Origin: Clostridia bacterium
GTDB taxonomy: Bacteria; Bacillota; Clostridia; UMGS1883
DNA: 6,468 nt
Direction of reading: 5' to 3'
Assembly (NCBI GenBank): GCA_017441965.1
Contig: JAFSBF010000200.1
Coordinates: forward strand, 1 to 6,468
Shown piece after piece: positions 1-4,595 of this stretch. Below the pieces are notes generated by a model. It was not told where the DNA came from, did not search any database, and worked only from the letters and a program-made list of their open reading frames with translations. Each line of letters starts with the position of its first letter. The first letter of the stretch is position 1. The position numbers and the translations under genes were made by a program.

Positions 1-298
1 GAATAACGTGTGACTGAATTTCGCCCGCAGGAACGCTTTGTGCATCTACATCGTGGCCGTTAAGAAGATTGATTGTTTGCGCAACCATTTCCATATGGCT
101 AAGCTCCTCTGCGGCAATATCCAAAAACAAATCCTTGATTTCAGGGTCTTTGATGCGAAAGCTTTGTGACATATACTGCATTGCTGCCTTAAGCTCACCG
201 TTTCCGCCGCCAAGCTGCTCCTGCAAAAGCGCAGCATATTGGGGATTTGGCTTTTCAATTTCAACGGGATGGAATAACATTTTTTCGTGCTTAAACAT
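1..298 (-). CDS. Manganese catalase family protein (CotJC-like), 3' part cut by window edge
   Basis: Partial gene: 99 codons are visible and reading continues off the left edge. The protein begins MFKHEKMLFHPVEIEKPNPQ and matches the N-terminus of non-haem manganese catalases, which disproportionate hydrogen peroxide with a di-manganese centre in a four-helix ferritin-like bundle. Visible metal ligands are Glu35 (in GGGNGELKAAMQY) and Glu65 plus His68 (in AAEELSHMEM), equivalent to Glu35, Glu66 and His69 of the Lactobacillus plantarum enzyme. The later Glu and His ligands lie outside the window. The start is ATG at 298, preceded by AAGGAGG (309-315) with a 10-nt spacer. In spore formers this family includes the coat protein CotJC as well as cytosolic catalases; the truncation prevents choosing between them. 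It lies 53 nt downstream of the choloylglycine hydrolase gene on the same strand with no terminator between, so readthrough is possible. Family assignment is firm; subtype is not. Confidence 0.9.
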   Translation of the reverse strand, partial: MFKHEKMLFHPVEIEKPNPQYAALLQEQLGGGNGELKAAMQYMSQSFRIKDPEIKDLFLDIAAEELSHMEMVAQTINLLNGHDVDAQSVPAGEIQSHVI

Positions 299-351
299 AA
301 TAATAATACCTCCTTATAGTGTTGAAGTTATTATTTCACGGCAGAAAAAAT

Positions 352-1299
352 TTATTCGAGCGTGCAAACGGTAAGAGTGCTTTCATCAAGGTCTGTACTG
401 TAGAGATTAACGCAGTTGATTGATAAATTATCATATGTGGTATAATAATATAGCCCCTTGTCAGTGTTAACGCAGGAGGAATACTGTGTAATTTCATATA
501 GTCCGTTTTCAAGGCGGGTAAGACCACGTATCTGCCGTACACTTCCTAAAATGTGAAAAAACTGATTTACACAGCTTTTTTCATCCTTTTCAGATACGGA
601 ATTAAGCTTGGTAAAGGAGGCACGTACAAAGCGTGAGGCAGAGGATACATCCCCCGGAAGTCCCATTGCCCCCATCCCTCTGCTGTATGGGGAAAGATTA
701 ATTTTTTCTGAAAAAGTATTTTCAGGGGGATTATTTGAAAGCGACATATAGTTATTAAGATTAAACATCTGAAAAGGAAATGGGGGATTATTTGTCAGTA
801 CACCGACTGGATTATCGTGCACAAATATCCCCTCACGTATAGCTTCAACTGTTATGCTTTCTTTTCTGTCTGCTATAATCCAGTGCAGGGGAGATGGCGG
901 AAACTCAGAACTGAAAATGTCGTCTGTAATATTTATTTTTTCAATCAGTTTTTTTGCATCAGCTACGTTTTCACACTGTGACAGCACCCACGGAATAAAT
1001 TCGAAAGAGGGGATGTTATCACATTCCTTATTTAAAGGGCGGTAAAATGCAGTTTCTGAAAAAAGAAGTCCTGCCATACTAAGACCTTTTTCGTTAGTCG
1101 CATCAAAATACAACGGAAAATTCTCTGATACAACCGCCATACCGATTAATGCAAAATGTGTATTAATCGTTTTCATATGACGAAAGGGGAGCGGAAAATT
1201 CCTTGGCGTAATTACAATTTTTTCTCCAAAGGAATGTTCGTAATCAAGATTTCTGCCGAAATAATGGTCTGAAGCGCTATAAGTTATTGCAGTGCACAT
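352..1299 (-). CDS. Choloylglycine hydrolase / penicillin V acylase family Ntn-hydrolase (bile salt hydrolase-like)
   Basis: The 315-residue product resembles the Clostridium perfringens bile salt hydrolase over its whole length. This family cleaves linear amide bonds, such as glycine- or taurine-conjugated bile acids or penicillin V, in the cytoplasm, using an N-terminal Cys exposed by removal of Met. I chose ATG at 1299 because it gives MCTAIT with the nucleophile at Cys2 and has GGAGG just upstream; reading 30 codons further upstream would bury the Cys. Conserved active-site residues are Cys2, Arg16 and Asp19 (FGRNLD), Asn170 (VGVLTNNP) and Arg223 (ASRFVR). The motif GLPGD (213-217), the LHW segment near 138-140 and the C-terminal QYSSC...KGLYYYTTY are also typical. 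The oddity is AGLLF at 76-80: bile salt hydrolases have AGLNF (Asn82 in C. perfringens) and penicillin V acylases usually have Tyr there. There is no signal peptide. Substrate is therefore open: bile salts, penicillin V-like amides or other N-acyl amides. Confidence 0.9.
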   Translation of the reverse strand: MCTAITYSASDHYFGRNLDYEHSFGEKIVITPRNFPLPFRHMKTINTHFALIGMAVVSENFPLYFDATNEKGLSMAGLLFSETAFYRPLNKECDNIPSFEFIPWVLSQCENVADAKKLIEKINITDDIFSSEFPPSPLHWIIADRKESITVEAIREGIFVHDNPVGVLTNNPPFPFQMFNLNNYMSLSNNPPENTFSEKINLSPYSRGMGAMGLPGDVSSASRFVRASFTKLNSVSEKDEKSCVNQFFHILGSVRQIRGLTRLENGLYEITQYSSCVNTDKGLYYYTTYDNLSINCVNLYSTDLDESTLTVCTLE

Positions 1300-1359
1300 A
1301 AATCCTCCAAAAACAGTGGTTTTAATTTTAATATGCTCACTTTTAATTATAAGAATACC

Positions 1360-1395
1360 AAAAGGGTGTTTTGCATTTTCGCAAAACACCCTTTT
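1360..1395 (-). terminator. Intrinsic terminator of the LysM gene
   Basis: A perfect 15-bp stem (1360-1374 paired with 1381-1395) with a 6-nt loop lies 28 nt beyond the LysM stop codon. On the minus strand the stem is flanked by an A/T-rich base (AAAAGGGTG...CACCCTTTT), so the closing arm itself supplies a short U run, followed by GGTATTCTTAT. It separates the LysM transcript from the choloylglycine hydrolase gene. The U tract is imperfect. Confidence 0.75.
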
Positions 1396-1423
1396 AGCAA
1401 AAAAATTTATTTATGGAGTAGCA

Positions 1424-1741
1424 TTAAATAACGGGGACAAAAATGGTTTGTCCGCAGATGATGTTACAATCCTTAATACCGTTGTTGGCTGAAATTTCAT
1501 AAACAAATTCACGGATATCCGTTCCCTTTGGCTTATATTCCTTTGCAATTGACCAGAGGGTATCACCGGGCTTTACAACAACGGAAACAACATTGTAACC
1601 GTCCATAGATGCATCCTGCTTTGAAAAAGCAGCGTGTGCAGCCATAATAACTGTAATAATTAATATCATAAGAGCAGCGCTGCGCTGACGGCGGAGCTTT
1701 CTTGCCCTTTGTAATCTTCTGAGCTTACTGCTTGTAACCAT
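1424..1741 (-). CDS. Small membrane-anchored LysM protein, SOS-regulated, YneA-like cell division suppressor candidate
   Basis: The 105-residue protein has three parts. The cytoplasmic N-terminus is very basic, with nine Lys/Arg between residues 6 and 20. A single hydrophobic segment follows at about 21-39. One extracytoplasmic LysM domain spans about 52-104, with VKPGDTLWSIAKEY at its start and GQTIFVP at its end. LysM domains bind peptidoglycan. The architecture and length match Bacillus subtilis YneA (105 residues), an SOS-induced inhibitor of septum formation; sequence identity outside LysM is not evident. The start is ATG at 1741 with GGAGG at 1750-1754 and an 8-nt spacer; an in-frame TTG at 1756 overlaps the ribosome binding site and is rejected. 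The promoter contains two LexA boxes, so expression on DNA damage is strongly suggested. In Bacillus yneA sits beside lexA, but no lexA is in this window. SOS regulation is well supported; the division role is inferred from architecture and regulation. Confidence 0.85.
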   Translation of the reverse strand: MVTSSKLRRLQRARKLRRQRSAALMILIITVIMAAHAAFSKQDASMDGYNVVSVVVKPGDTLWSIAKEYKPKGTDIREFVYEISANNGIKDCNIICGQTIFVPVI

Positions 1742-1753
1742 ATATATAACCTC

Positions 1754-1767
1754 CAAACATTTGTTCG
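1754..1767 (-). promoter_or_regulatory. LexA (SOS) box, proximal
   Basis: Minus-strand CGAACAAATGTTTG fits the Bacillus/Clostridia SOS consensus CGAACRNRYGTTYC at 13 of 14 positions. It lies between the predicted transcription start and the LysM start codon, and its edge touches the GGAGG ribosome binding site. LexA bound here would block promoter clearance. Confidence 0.85.
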
Positions 1768-1779
1768 ACTTACAAGTAT

Positions 1780-1808
1780 AATATAACAGAACATTTGTTC
1801 GAAGTCAA
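1780..1808 (-). promoter_or_regulatory. Sigma-A promoter of the LysM gene
   Basis: On the minus strand, TTGACT (1803-1808) is followed after 17 nt by TATATT (1780-1785), each 5 of 6 with consensus. The distal LexA box fills the spacer. The predicted transcript would have a 5' leader of roughly 30 nt. Confidence 0.75.
1788..1801 (-). promoter_or_regulatory. LexA (SOS) box, distal
   Basis: Minus-strand CGAACAAATGTTCT matches the SOS consensus at 13 of 14 positions. It lies in the spacer between the predicted -35 and -10 elements. Its centre is 34 bp from that of the proximal box, a little over three helical turns. The two boxes share the identical core CGAACAAATGTT. Confidence 0.88.
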
Positions 1809-1941
1809 TACTTTTTTGAAAAATTTTCCTAAAAATTTTTTCGGTAAAGGAATTTGCACAATTTTATCGCAAACGATATTTGCCGTATTTGAATTTAGTC
1901 GGGACGCGAAATGGGTGAAGCGGCACGCTTTTTTTGGAAAG

Positions 1942-1982
1942 AAAATACCGAAGTATAGTTTAAAACCATACTTCGGTATTTT
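1942..1982 (-). terminator. Strong hairpin, probable (bidirectional) terminator
   Basis: A perfect 15-bp stem (1942-1956 with 1968-1982) has an 11-nt loop containing GTTT and AAAC. The minus-strand exit reads CGGTATTTTCTTTCC, which is U-rich, and the plus-strand exit reads CGGTATTTTG. It is the most terminator-like of the three hairpins downstream of the SASP gene. It also insulates the SOS promoter from leftward transcription. Confidence 0.65.
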
Positions 1983-2016
1983 GTACTCCCGTTATTACCG
2001 GGGATTGTTAAGGACT

Positions 2017-2054
2017 CGAAGTAAAATGTTTTATTTTATAAAACTTTTACTTCG
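2017..2054. repeat. Long hairpin sharing its CGAAGTA core with the neighbouring hairpin
   Basis: A 10-bp outer stem (2017-2026 with 2045-2054) continues after a one-base bulge (T2027) into a 7-bp inner stem (2028-2034 with 2038-2044) with a 3-nt loop. Neither side has a U tract, so it is a poor terminator on its own. Its arms contain CGAAGTA and TACTTCG, also present in the 1942-1982 hairpin. Confidence 0.65.
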
Positions 2055-2078
2055 AAAGGATAACACAGGTTATCCTTT
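2055..2078. terminator. Hairpin at the SASP stop codon
   Basis: A perfect 10-bp stem (2055-2064 with 2069-2078) with loop ACAG begins immediately after the SASP stop codon and abuts the 2017-2054 hairpin. On the plus strand it runs into TTTTT and looks like a terminator, but no plus-strand gene lies upstream. On the minus strand the exit is CCTTTCGAAG, a weak U tract. It may act mainly as a 3' stabilising structure for the SASP mRNA. Confidence 0.55.
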
Positions 2079-2270
2079 TTACTTCATTGACTGCTCGTAT
2101 GCAGAAATCATTTTCTTAACCATCTGTCCGCCTACGCTGCCGTTTTCTCTGCTTGTCTTGTCTCCGTTGTAACCCTGGTTAAGTGTTACACCAACTTCGT
2201 TAGCGGCTTCCATCTTAAAACGGTTAAGTGCCTCTCTTGCTTCGGGTACTAAAACTTTAGATCTGCTCAT
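2079..2270 (-). CDS. Alpha/beta-type small acid-soluble spore protein (SASP)
   Basis: The 63-residue product is a DNA-binding SASP, which coats the spore chromosome in the forespore, shifts DNA towards an A-like form, protects it from UV and chemicals, and is degraded at germination as an amino-acid source. Diagnostic segments are EALNRFKMEAANEVGV (13-28), containing the germination-protease recognition region around Glu25-Val26, and TSRENGSVGGQMVKKMI (39-55), the most conserved stretch of the family. Length is typical of 60-75 residues. Two in-frame ATGs exist, at 2276 and 2270. The ribosome binding site AAGGAG (2280-2285) is only 3 nt from the first but 9 nt from the second, so I chose 2270, giving MSRSKVLVPEARE. 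It is monocistronic, with hairpins directly after its stop codon and a candidate forespore promoter upstream. Its presence indicates a spore-forming host. Confidence 0.95.
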   Translation of the reverse strand: MSRSKVLVPEAREALNRFKMEAANEVGVTLNQGYNGDKTSRENGSVGGQMVKKMISAYEQSMK

Positions 2271-2348
2271 TTTCATTTTCTCCTTTTAATTTTTTTAATC
2301 TTTTTTTTATAAGCAAAGGCTCATTTTCAGTGCCAAAGCTTACGTTAC

Positions 2349-2378
2349 TATTTTTCTACGCACAGAAAAATATATTCA
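2349..2378 (-). promoter_or_regulatory. Candidate sigma-G/sigma-F promoter of the SASP gene
   Basis: On the minus strand TGAATA (2373-2378) is followed after 17 nt by AAAAATA (2349-2355). TGAATA is the ideal sigma-G -35 element. The -10 keeps the A at position 2 and the final TA of the CATNNTA consensus but lacks its C and T. SASP genes are classic sigma-G targets, which supports the call. A 9-bp palindrome (2349-2357 with 2364-2372) occupies the -10 and spacer. The leader would be about 70 nt. Confidence 0.5.
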
Positions 2379-2431
2379 GCCAATGTTTGCCTGTAAAAGG
2401 AGAAAAAGTAAGCTTCAAAAATTAAAAAAAT

Positions 2432-3277
2432 TTATACTCCGCTATATGCGCTGAAACCGCCGTCAACGGGGATTACAACGCCGTTGACAAAGCTTGATGC
2501 ATCCTTATGCACAAGGAAAAGGAGCGTTCCGATAAGCTCCTCAGCCTTACCAAATCTGTCCATAGGTGTTGCAGAAAGGATTTTTCCCGTTCTTGCAGTA
2601 GGTGTTCCGTCTTCGTTAAAGAGCAGCTTTTCATTTTGTTTTGTTACAAAAAATCCGGGTGCTATTGCATTACAACGGATATTCGTTTTTGAAAAATGTA
2701 CTGCAAGCCACTGTGTAAAGTTTGATATTGCAGCCTTTGCACCGCTATATGCAGGAATTTTTGTAAGTGGGGTATATGCATTCATACTTGATATATTAAT
2801 GATGCTTGCATCGTCTTTTTCGAGCATATCCTTTGCAAATACCTGTGTGGGTAAAAGTGTGCCGAGGAAATTAAGATTGAATACAAACTCAACTCCTGAT
2901 TTATCAAGGTCAAAGAATGTCTTAATATTTCCCATATCATCAGGGGTGAAATATTCATTATCAGTTGTTGCCTTAGGGTTGTTACCACCTGCACCGTTGA
3001 TAAGAATATCGCAAGTTCCAAAATCTTTTAAGATTTCTTCGTGTGCTTTTTCTATGCTTTCTTTATCAAGCACGTTGCACGCATAACCCTTTGCAATACC
3101 GCCGTCGGCAACTATTTTTTCAGCAAAGCTTTTTGCCGCATCAACATTTAAGTCAAGCAGTGCTACCTTTGCACCTGTCTTTGCAAGTGCCTCGGCAAAC
3201 ATTGAGCAAAGCACACCGCCTGCACCTGTTACAACACATACTTTTCCTGTTAAATCAATATTAAATGGTAATTTCAT
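2432..3277 (-). CDS. uxuB: SDR-family D-mannonate oxidoreductase (fructuronate reductase)
   Basis: This 281-residue short-chain dehydrogenase/reductase probably interconverts D-fructuronate and D-mannonate with NAD(H) in the cytoplasm, the step feeding the adjacent mannonate dehydratase. The Rossmann nucleotide motif is TGAGGVLC (17-24), a variant of TGxxxGxG, and Asp42 at the end of beta-2 suggests NAD preference. NGAGG is at 94-98. The catalytic tetrad is Asn136, Ser164, Tyr177 and Lys181 (YSGAK). The segment GGNNPKATT followed by an insertion to about residue 130 is characteristic of the SDR-type mannonate oxidoreductases rather than of shorter KduD-type enzymes. The C-terminal substrate lid is 208-240 and VDGG is at 271-274. 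The start is ATG at 3277 with AAAGGA upstream. It lies 137 nt downstream of uxuA on the same strand, probably one operon. No convincing terminator follows its stop. The SDR family is certain; substrate rests on the insertion and on context. Confidence 0.85.
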   Translation of the reverse strand: MKLPFNIDLTGKVCVVTGAGGVLCSMFAEALAKTGAKVALLDLNVDAAKSFAEKIVADGGIAKGYACNVLDKESIEKAHEEILKDFGTCDILINGAGGNNPKATTDNEYFTPDDMGNIKTFFDLDKSGVEFVFNLNFLGTLLPTQVFAKDMLEKDDASIINISSMNAYTPLTKIPAYSGAKAAISNFTQWLAVHFSKTNIRCNAIAPGFFVTKQNEKLLFNEDGTPTARTGKILSATPMDRFGKAEELIGTLLFLVHKDASSFVNGVVIPVDGGFSAYSGV

Positions 3278-3304
3278 AAAAATAATCCTTTCGTATTATT
3301 TTAA

Positions 3305-3332
3305 ATTCGAAATTAGAAGTTCGAAGTTCGAA
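3305..3332. repeat. Left 7-nt tandem repeat array (four units)
   Basis: Four consecutive heptamers read attcgaa, attagaa, gttcgaa, gttcgaa, and the following atgaatg keeps the phase loosely. The array lies in the uxuA-SDR spacer. It contains CGAAGT, and CGAAATG runs across its right edge (3329-3335); both are complementary to motifs of the right-hand array. Confidence 0.8.
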
Positions 3333-3341
3333 ATGAATGTG

Positions 3342-3363
3342 AATTTTCGCCTTTGCGAAAATT
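3342..3363 (-). other. Intercistronic hairpin between uxuA and the SDR gene
   Basis: A perfect 9-bp stem (3342-3350 with 3355-3363) with a 4-nt loop lies between the two heptamer arrays. The minus-strand exit (CACATTC) has no U tract, so full termination is unlikely. It may stabilise or process the polycistronic mRNA. Confidence 0.6.
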
Positions 3364-3370
3364 TTCCATC

Positions 3371-3412
3371 ACTTCGCATTTCGCATTTCGCATTTCGCAT
3401 TTTACATTTCGC
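3371..3412. repeat. Right 7-nt tandem repeat array (six units)
   Basis: Six consecutive heptamers read acttcgc, atttcgc, atttcgc, atttcgc, attttac, atttcgc, ending two bases before the uxuA stop codon. The phase persists into the stop region (atttaac, acttgat). A period of seven and its position outside any gene argue against coding. On the mRNA strand the unit is GCGAAAT. Confidence 0.9.
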
Positions 3413-3414
3413 AT

Positions 3415-4455
3415 TTAACACTTGATTTTGTCAAGTGTTTCCCATATTCCTGCCATATACATAGCTCCTAATGCTCTGTCGTAAAGTCCGTAACCGGGCT
3501 TTCCCGTTTCGCCCCAAATCATTCTTCCGTGGTCAGGGCGAAGATATCCCTTGAAACCACAATCGTGATATGCCTTAAGGATTTCCACCACGTCAAGGGA
3601 ACCGCACTCGCTAAGATGACCGCTTTCCTCGAATGAGCCGTCAGGCAGTATCTTTATATTTCTTACGTGTGCAAAATGTATTCTTCCCATTGCACCGTAT
3701 TTTCTTACCATTGCTGTGTAATCGTTAAATGTTGCACAACCAAGTGAGCCACTGCAAAGGGTAAGTCCGTGGTGCACGTCATCGTAAAGTGACAAAAATC
3801 TGTCAATATTTTTTTCGTTTGTAATAATTCTCGGAATACCGAAAATTGACCACGGCGGGTCATCGGGGTGAATCGCCATATTTACGTCGCACTCTGCCGC
3901 AACGGGCATTATTTCCTTAATAAAGTATTCAAGGTTTGCCCAAAGACCTTCTTCACCGATTGCCTTATACTGTTCTATAAGACCTGTCATTTCATCAGGT
4001 GTATAGGATGCATCCCAACCGGGAAGAGTCATCTTTGTCGGGTCCATCTTATCAACATCTTCCTTGTAATAAACAAGGGCGTTTGAACCGTCGGGAAGGG
4101 GCTGGTCAAGGCGTGAACGTGTCCAGTCAAACACGGGCATAAAGTTATAGCAGATACACTTTACGCCTGCCTTTGCAAGACGGCGGATATTCTCCTTATA
4201 ATTGTCTATGTAGAGCTGATAATTGCCCTGACGGAGCTTAATATCCTCATGCACGGGAACAGACTCAATAACTTCCATCTCAAGTCCCTTTGAGTTTACA
4301 AGCTCTTTCATTTTATCAATTTCCTCCTGAGGCCAGACCTCGCCCACAGGAACACTGTATACAGCCGTTACTACGCCTGTCATACAGGGAATTTGTCTGA
4401 TATGGTCAAGAGTGATACTGTCACTTTCACCGTACCAGCGAAATGTCATTTTCAT
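3415..4455 (-). CDS. uxuA: Mannonate dehydratase
   Basis: The 346-residue enzyme dehydrates D-mannonate to 2-keto-3-deoxy-D-gluconate in hexuronate catabolism, in the cytoplasm. It is a metal-dependent TIM barrel. Recognisable signatures are MTFRWYG at the N-terminus, GVVTAVYSVPVGEVWP (27-42), YNFMPVFDWTR (103-113), AIHPDDPP (194-201), LCSGSLG (233-239), IHFAHVRN (259-266) and RPDHGRMIWGE (306-316). Likely metal ligands by analogy with the Streptococcus suis enzyme are His196, Cys234, His263 and Asp308. Length is in the family range of about 350-360 for Gram-positive forms. The start is ATG at 4455, with AAAGGAG 7 nt upstream; the ATG two codons later is badly spaced. It is first in a probable leftward operon with the SDR gene and is divergent from the AraC-type regulator, with 140 bp between start codons. 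No clear sigma-A promoter with both boxes is visible; TATAAT occurs but without a good -35, compatible with activation by a regulator. Confidence 0.96.
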   Translation of the reverse strand: MKMTFRWYGESDSITLDHIRQIPCMTGVVTAVYSVPVGEVWPQEEIDKMKELVNSKGLEMEVIESVPVHEDIKLRQGNYQLYIDNYKENIRRLAKAGVKCICYNFMPVFDWTRSRLDQPLPDGSNALVYYKEDVDKMDPTKMTLPGWDASYTPDEMTGLIEQYKAIGEEGLWANLEYFIKEIMPVAAECDVNMAIHPDDPPWSIFGIPRIITNEKNIDRFLSLYDDVHHGLTLCSGSLGCATFNDYTAMVRKYGAMGRIHFAHVRNIKILPDGSFEESGHLSECGSLDVVEILKAYHDCGFKGYLRPDHGRMIWGETGKPGYGLYDRALGAMYMAGIWETLDKIKC

Positions 4456-4490
4456 AGGAATTCTCCTTTCATCTGAATTATAACTATATA

Positions 4491-4506
4491 GTAATACAAT
4501 TATTAC
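4491..4506. promoter_or_regulatory. Palindrome in the uxuA/regulator intergenic region
   Basis: GTAAT-acaatt-ATTAC is a 5-bp inverted repeat within 16 bp, about 35 bp upstream of the uxuA start codon. It overlaps the region where the uxuA promoter should lie. It is short and AT-rich, so chance is possible. Confidence 0.35.
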
Positions 4507-4536
4507 AATCTTTCTGCTTGAAAATTGCTAAAAACA

Positions 4537-4565
4537 TTGCAATTATTGCTATACTGTGATAAAAT
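4537..4565 (+). promoter_or_regulatory. Sigma-A promoter of the AraC-type regulator
   Basis: TTGCAA (4537-4542), a 17-nt spacer and TAAAAT (4560-4565) lie about 30 bp upstream of the regulator's start codon. The -10 is one mismatch from consensus and the -35 two. The spacer overlaps the palindrome at 4539-4549, a good position for autoregulation. Confidence 0.6.
4539..4549. promoter_or_regulatory. GCAAT-T-ATTGC palindrome, candidate operator
   Basis: A perfect 5+1+5 palindrome lies across the -35/spacer of the regulator promoter. A further ATTGCT is at 4524-4529, so ATTGC occurs three times on the plus strand in 27 bp (4524, 4536, 4545). AraC-family proteins usually bind direct half-sites, so the repeated ATTGC motif is the better candidate binding element. 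Confidence 0.4.
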
Positions 4566-4595
4566 TAACATATAATTTTTTCAGAGGTTATACGT

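Larger units (their letters stand above)
1809..2078. other. Non-coding gap with three hairpins, no gene recognised
   Basis: About 270 bp separate the LysM promoter from the SASP stop codon. Positions 1809-1941 are AT-rich at the left and contain no convincing gene, RNA or strong repeat. Positions 1942-2078 consist largely of three consecutive palindromes, listed separately. A plus-strand open frame spans this region, but it runs through all three hairpins and antisense to the SASP gene and has no ribosome binding site, so it is not annotated. Confidence 0.6.

Noticed and set aside
46..264. Minus-strand frame of 72 codons at the left edge
   Set aside because: It is a different frame of the manganese catalase gene, whose true frame starts at 298 and keeps the metal ligands.
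1300..1389. Thirty-codon N-terminal extension of the choloylglycine hydrolase
   Set aside because: It would bury the catalytic Cys2, runs into the terminator hairpin, and the GGAGG ribosome binding site serves the ATG at 1299.
1865..1883. Two overlapping 5-bp hairpins (TATCG/CGATA and GCAAA/TTTGC), possible switch
   Set aside because: The stems are too short, in an untranscribed-looking gap, and expected by chance.
1795..2172. Plus-strand open frame of about 125 codons
   Set aside because: It crosses three hairpins, the LexA promoter edge and the antisense of the SASP gene, with no ribosome binding site and no recognisable domain.
2484..3086. Plus-strand open frame of 200 codons
   Set aside because: It is fully antisense to the clearly coding SDR gene and resembles no protein family; it is a shadow of that gene's codon bias.
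3371..3412. Heptamer array as a CRISPR array
   Set aside because: Units are 7 nt with no spacers; it is a simple tandem repeat.
4456..4595. Riboswitch in the uxuA leader
   Set aside because: The leader is short and AT-rich with no recognisable conserved aptamer or terminator; palindromes there fit protein operators better.
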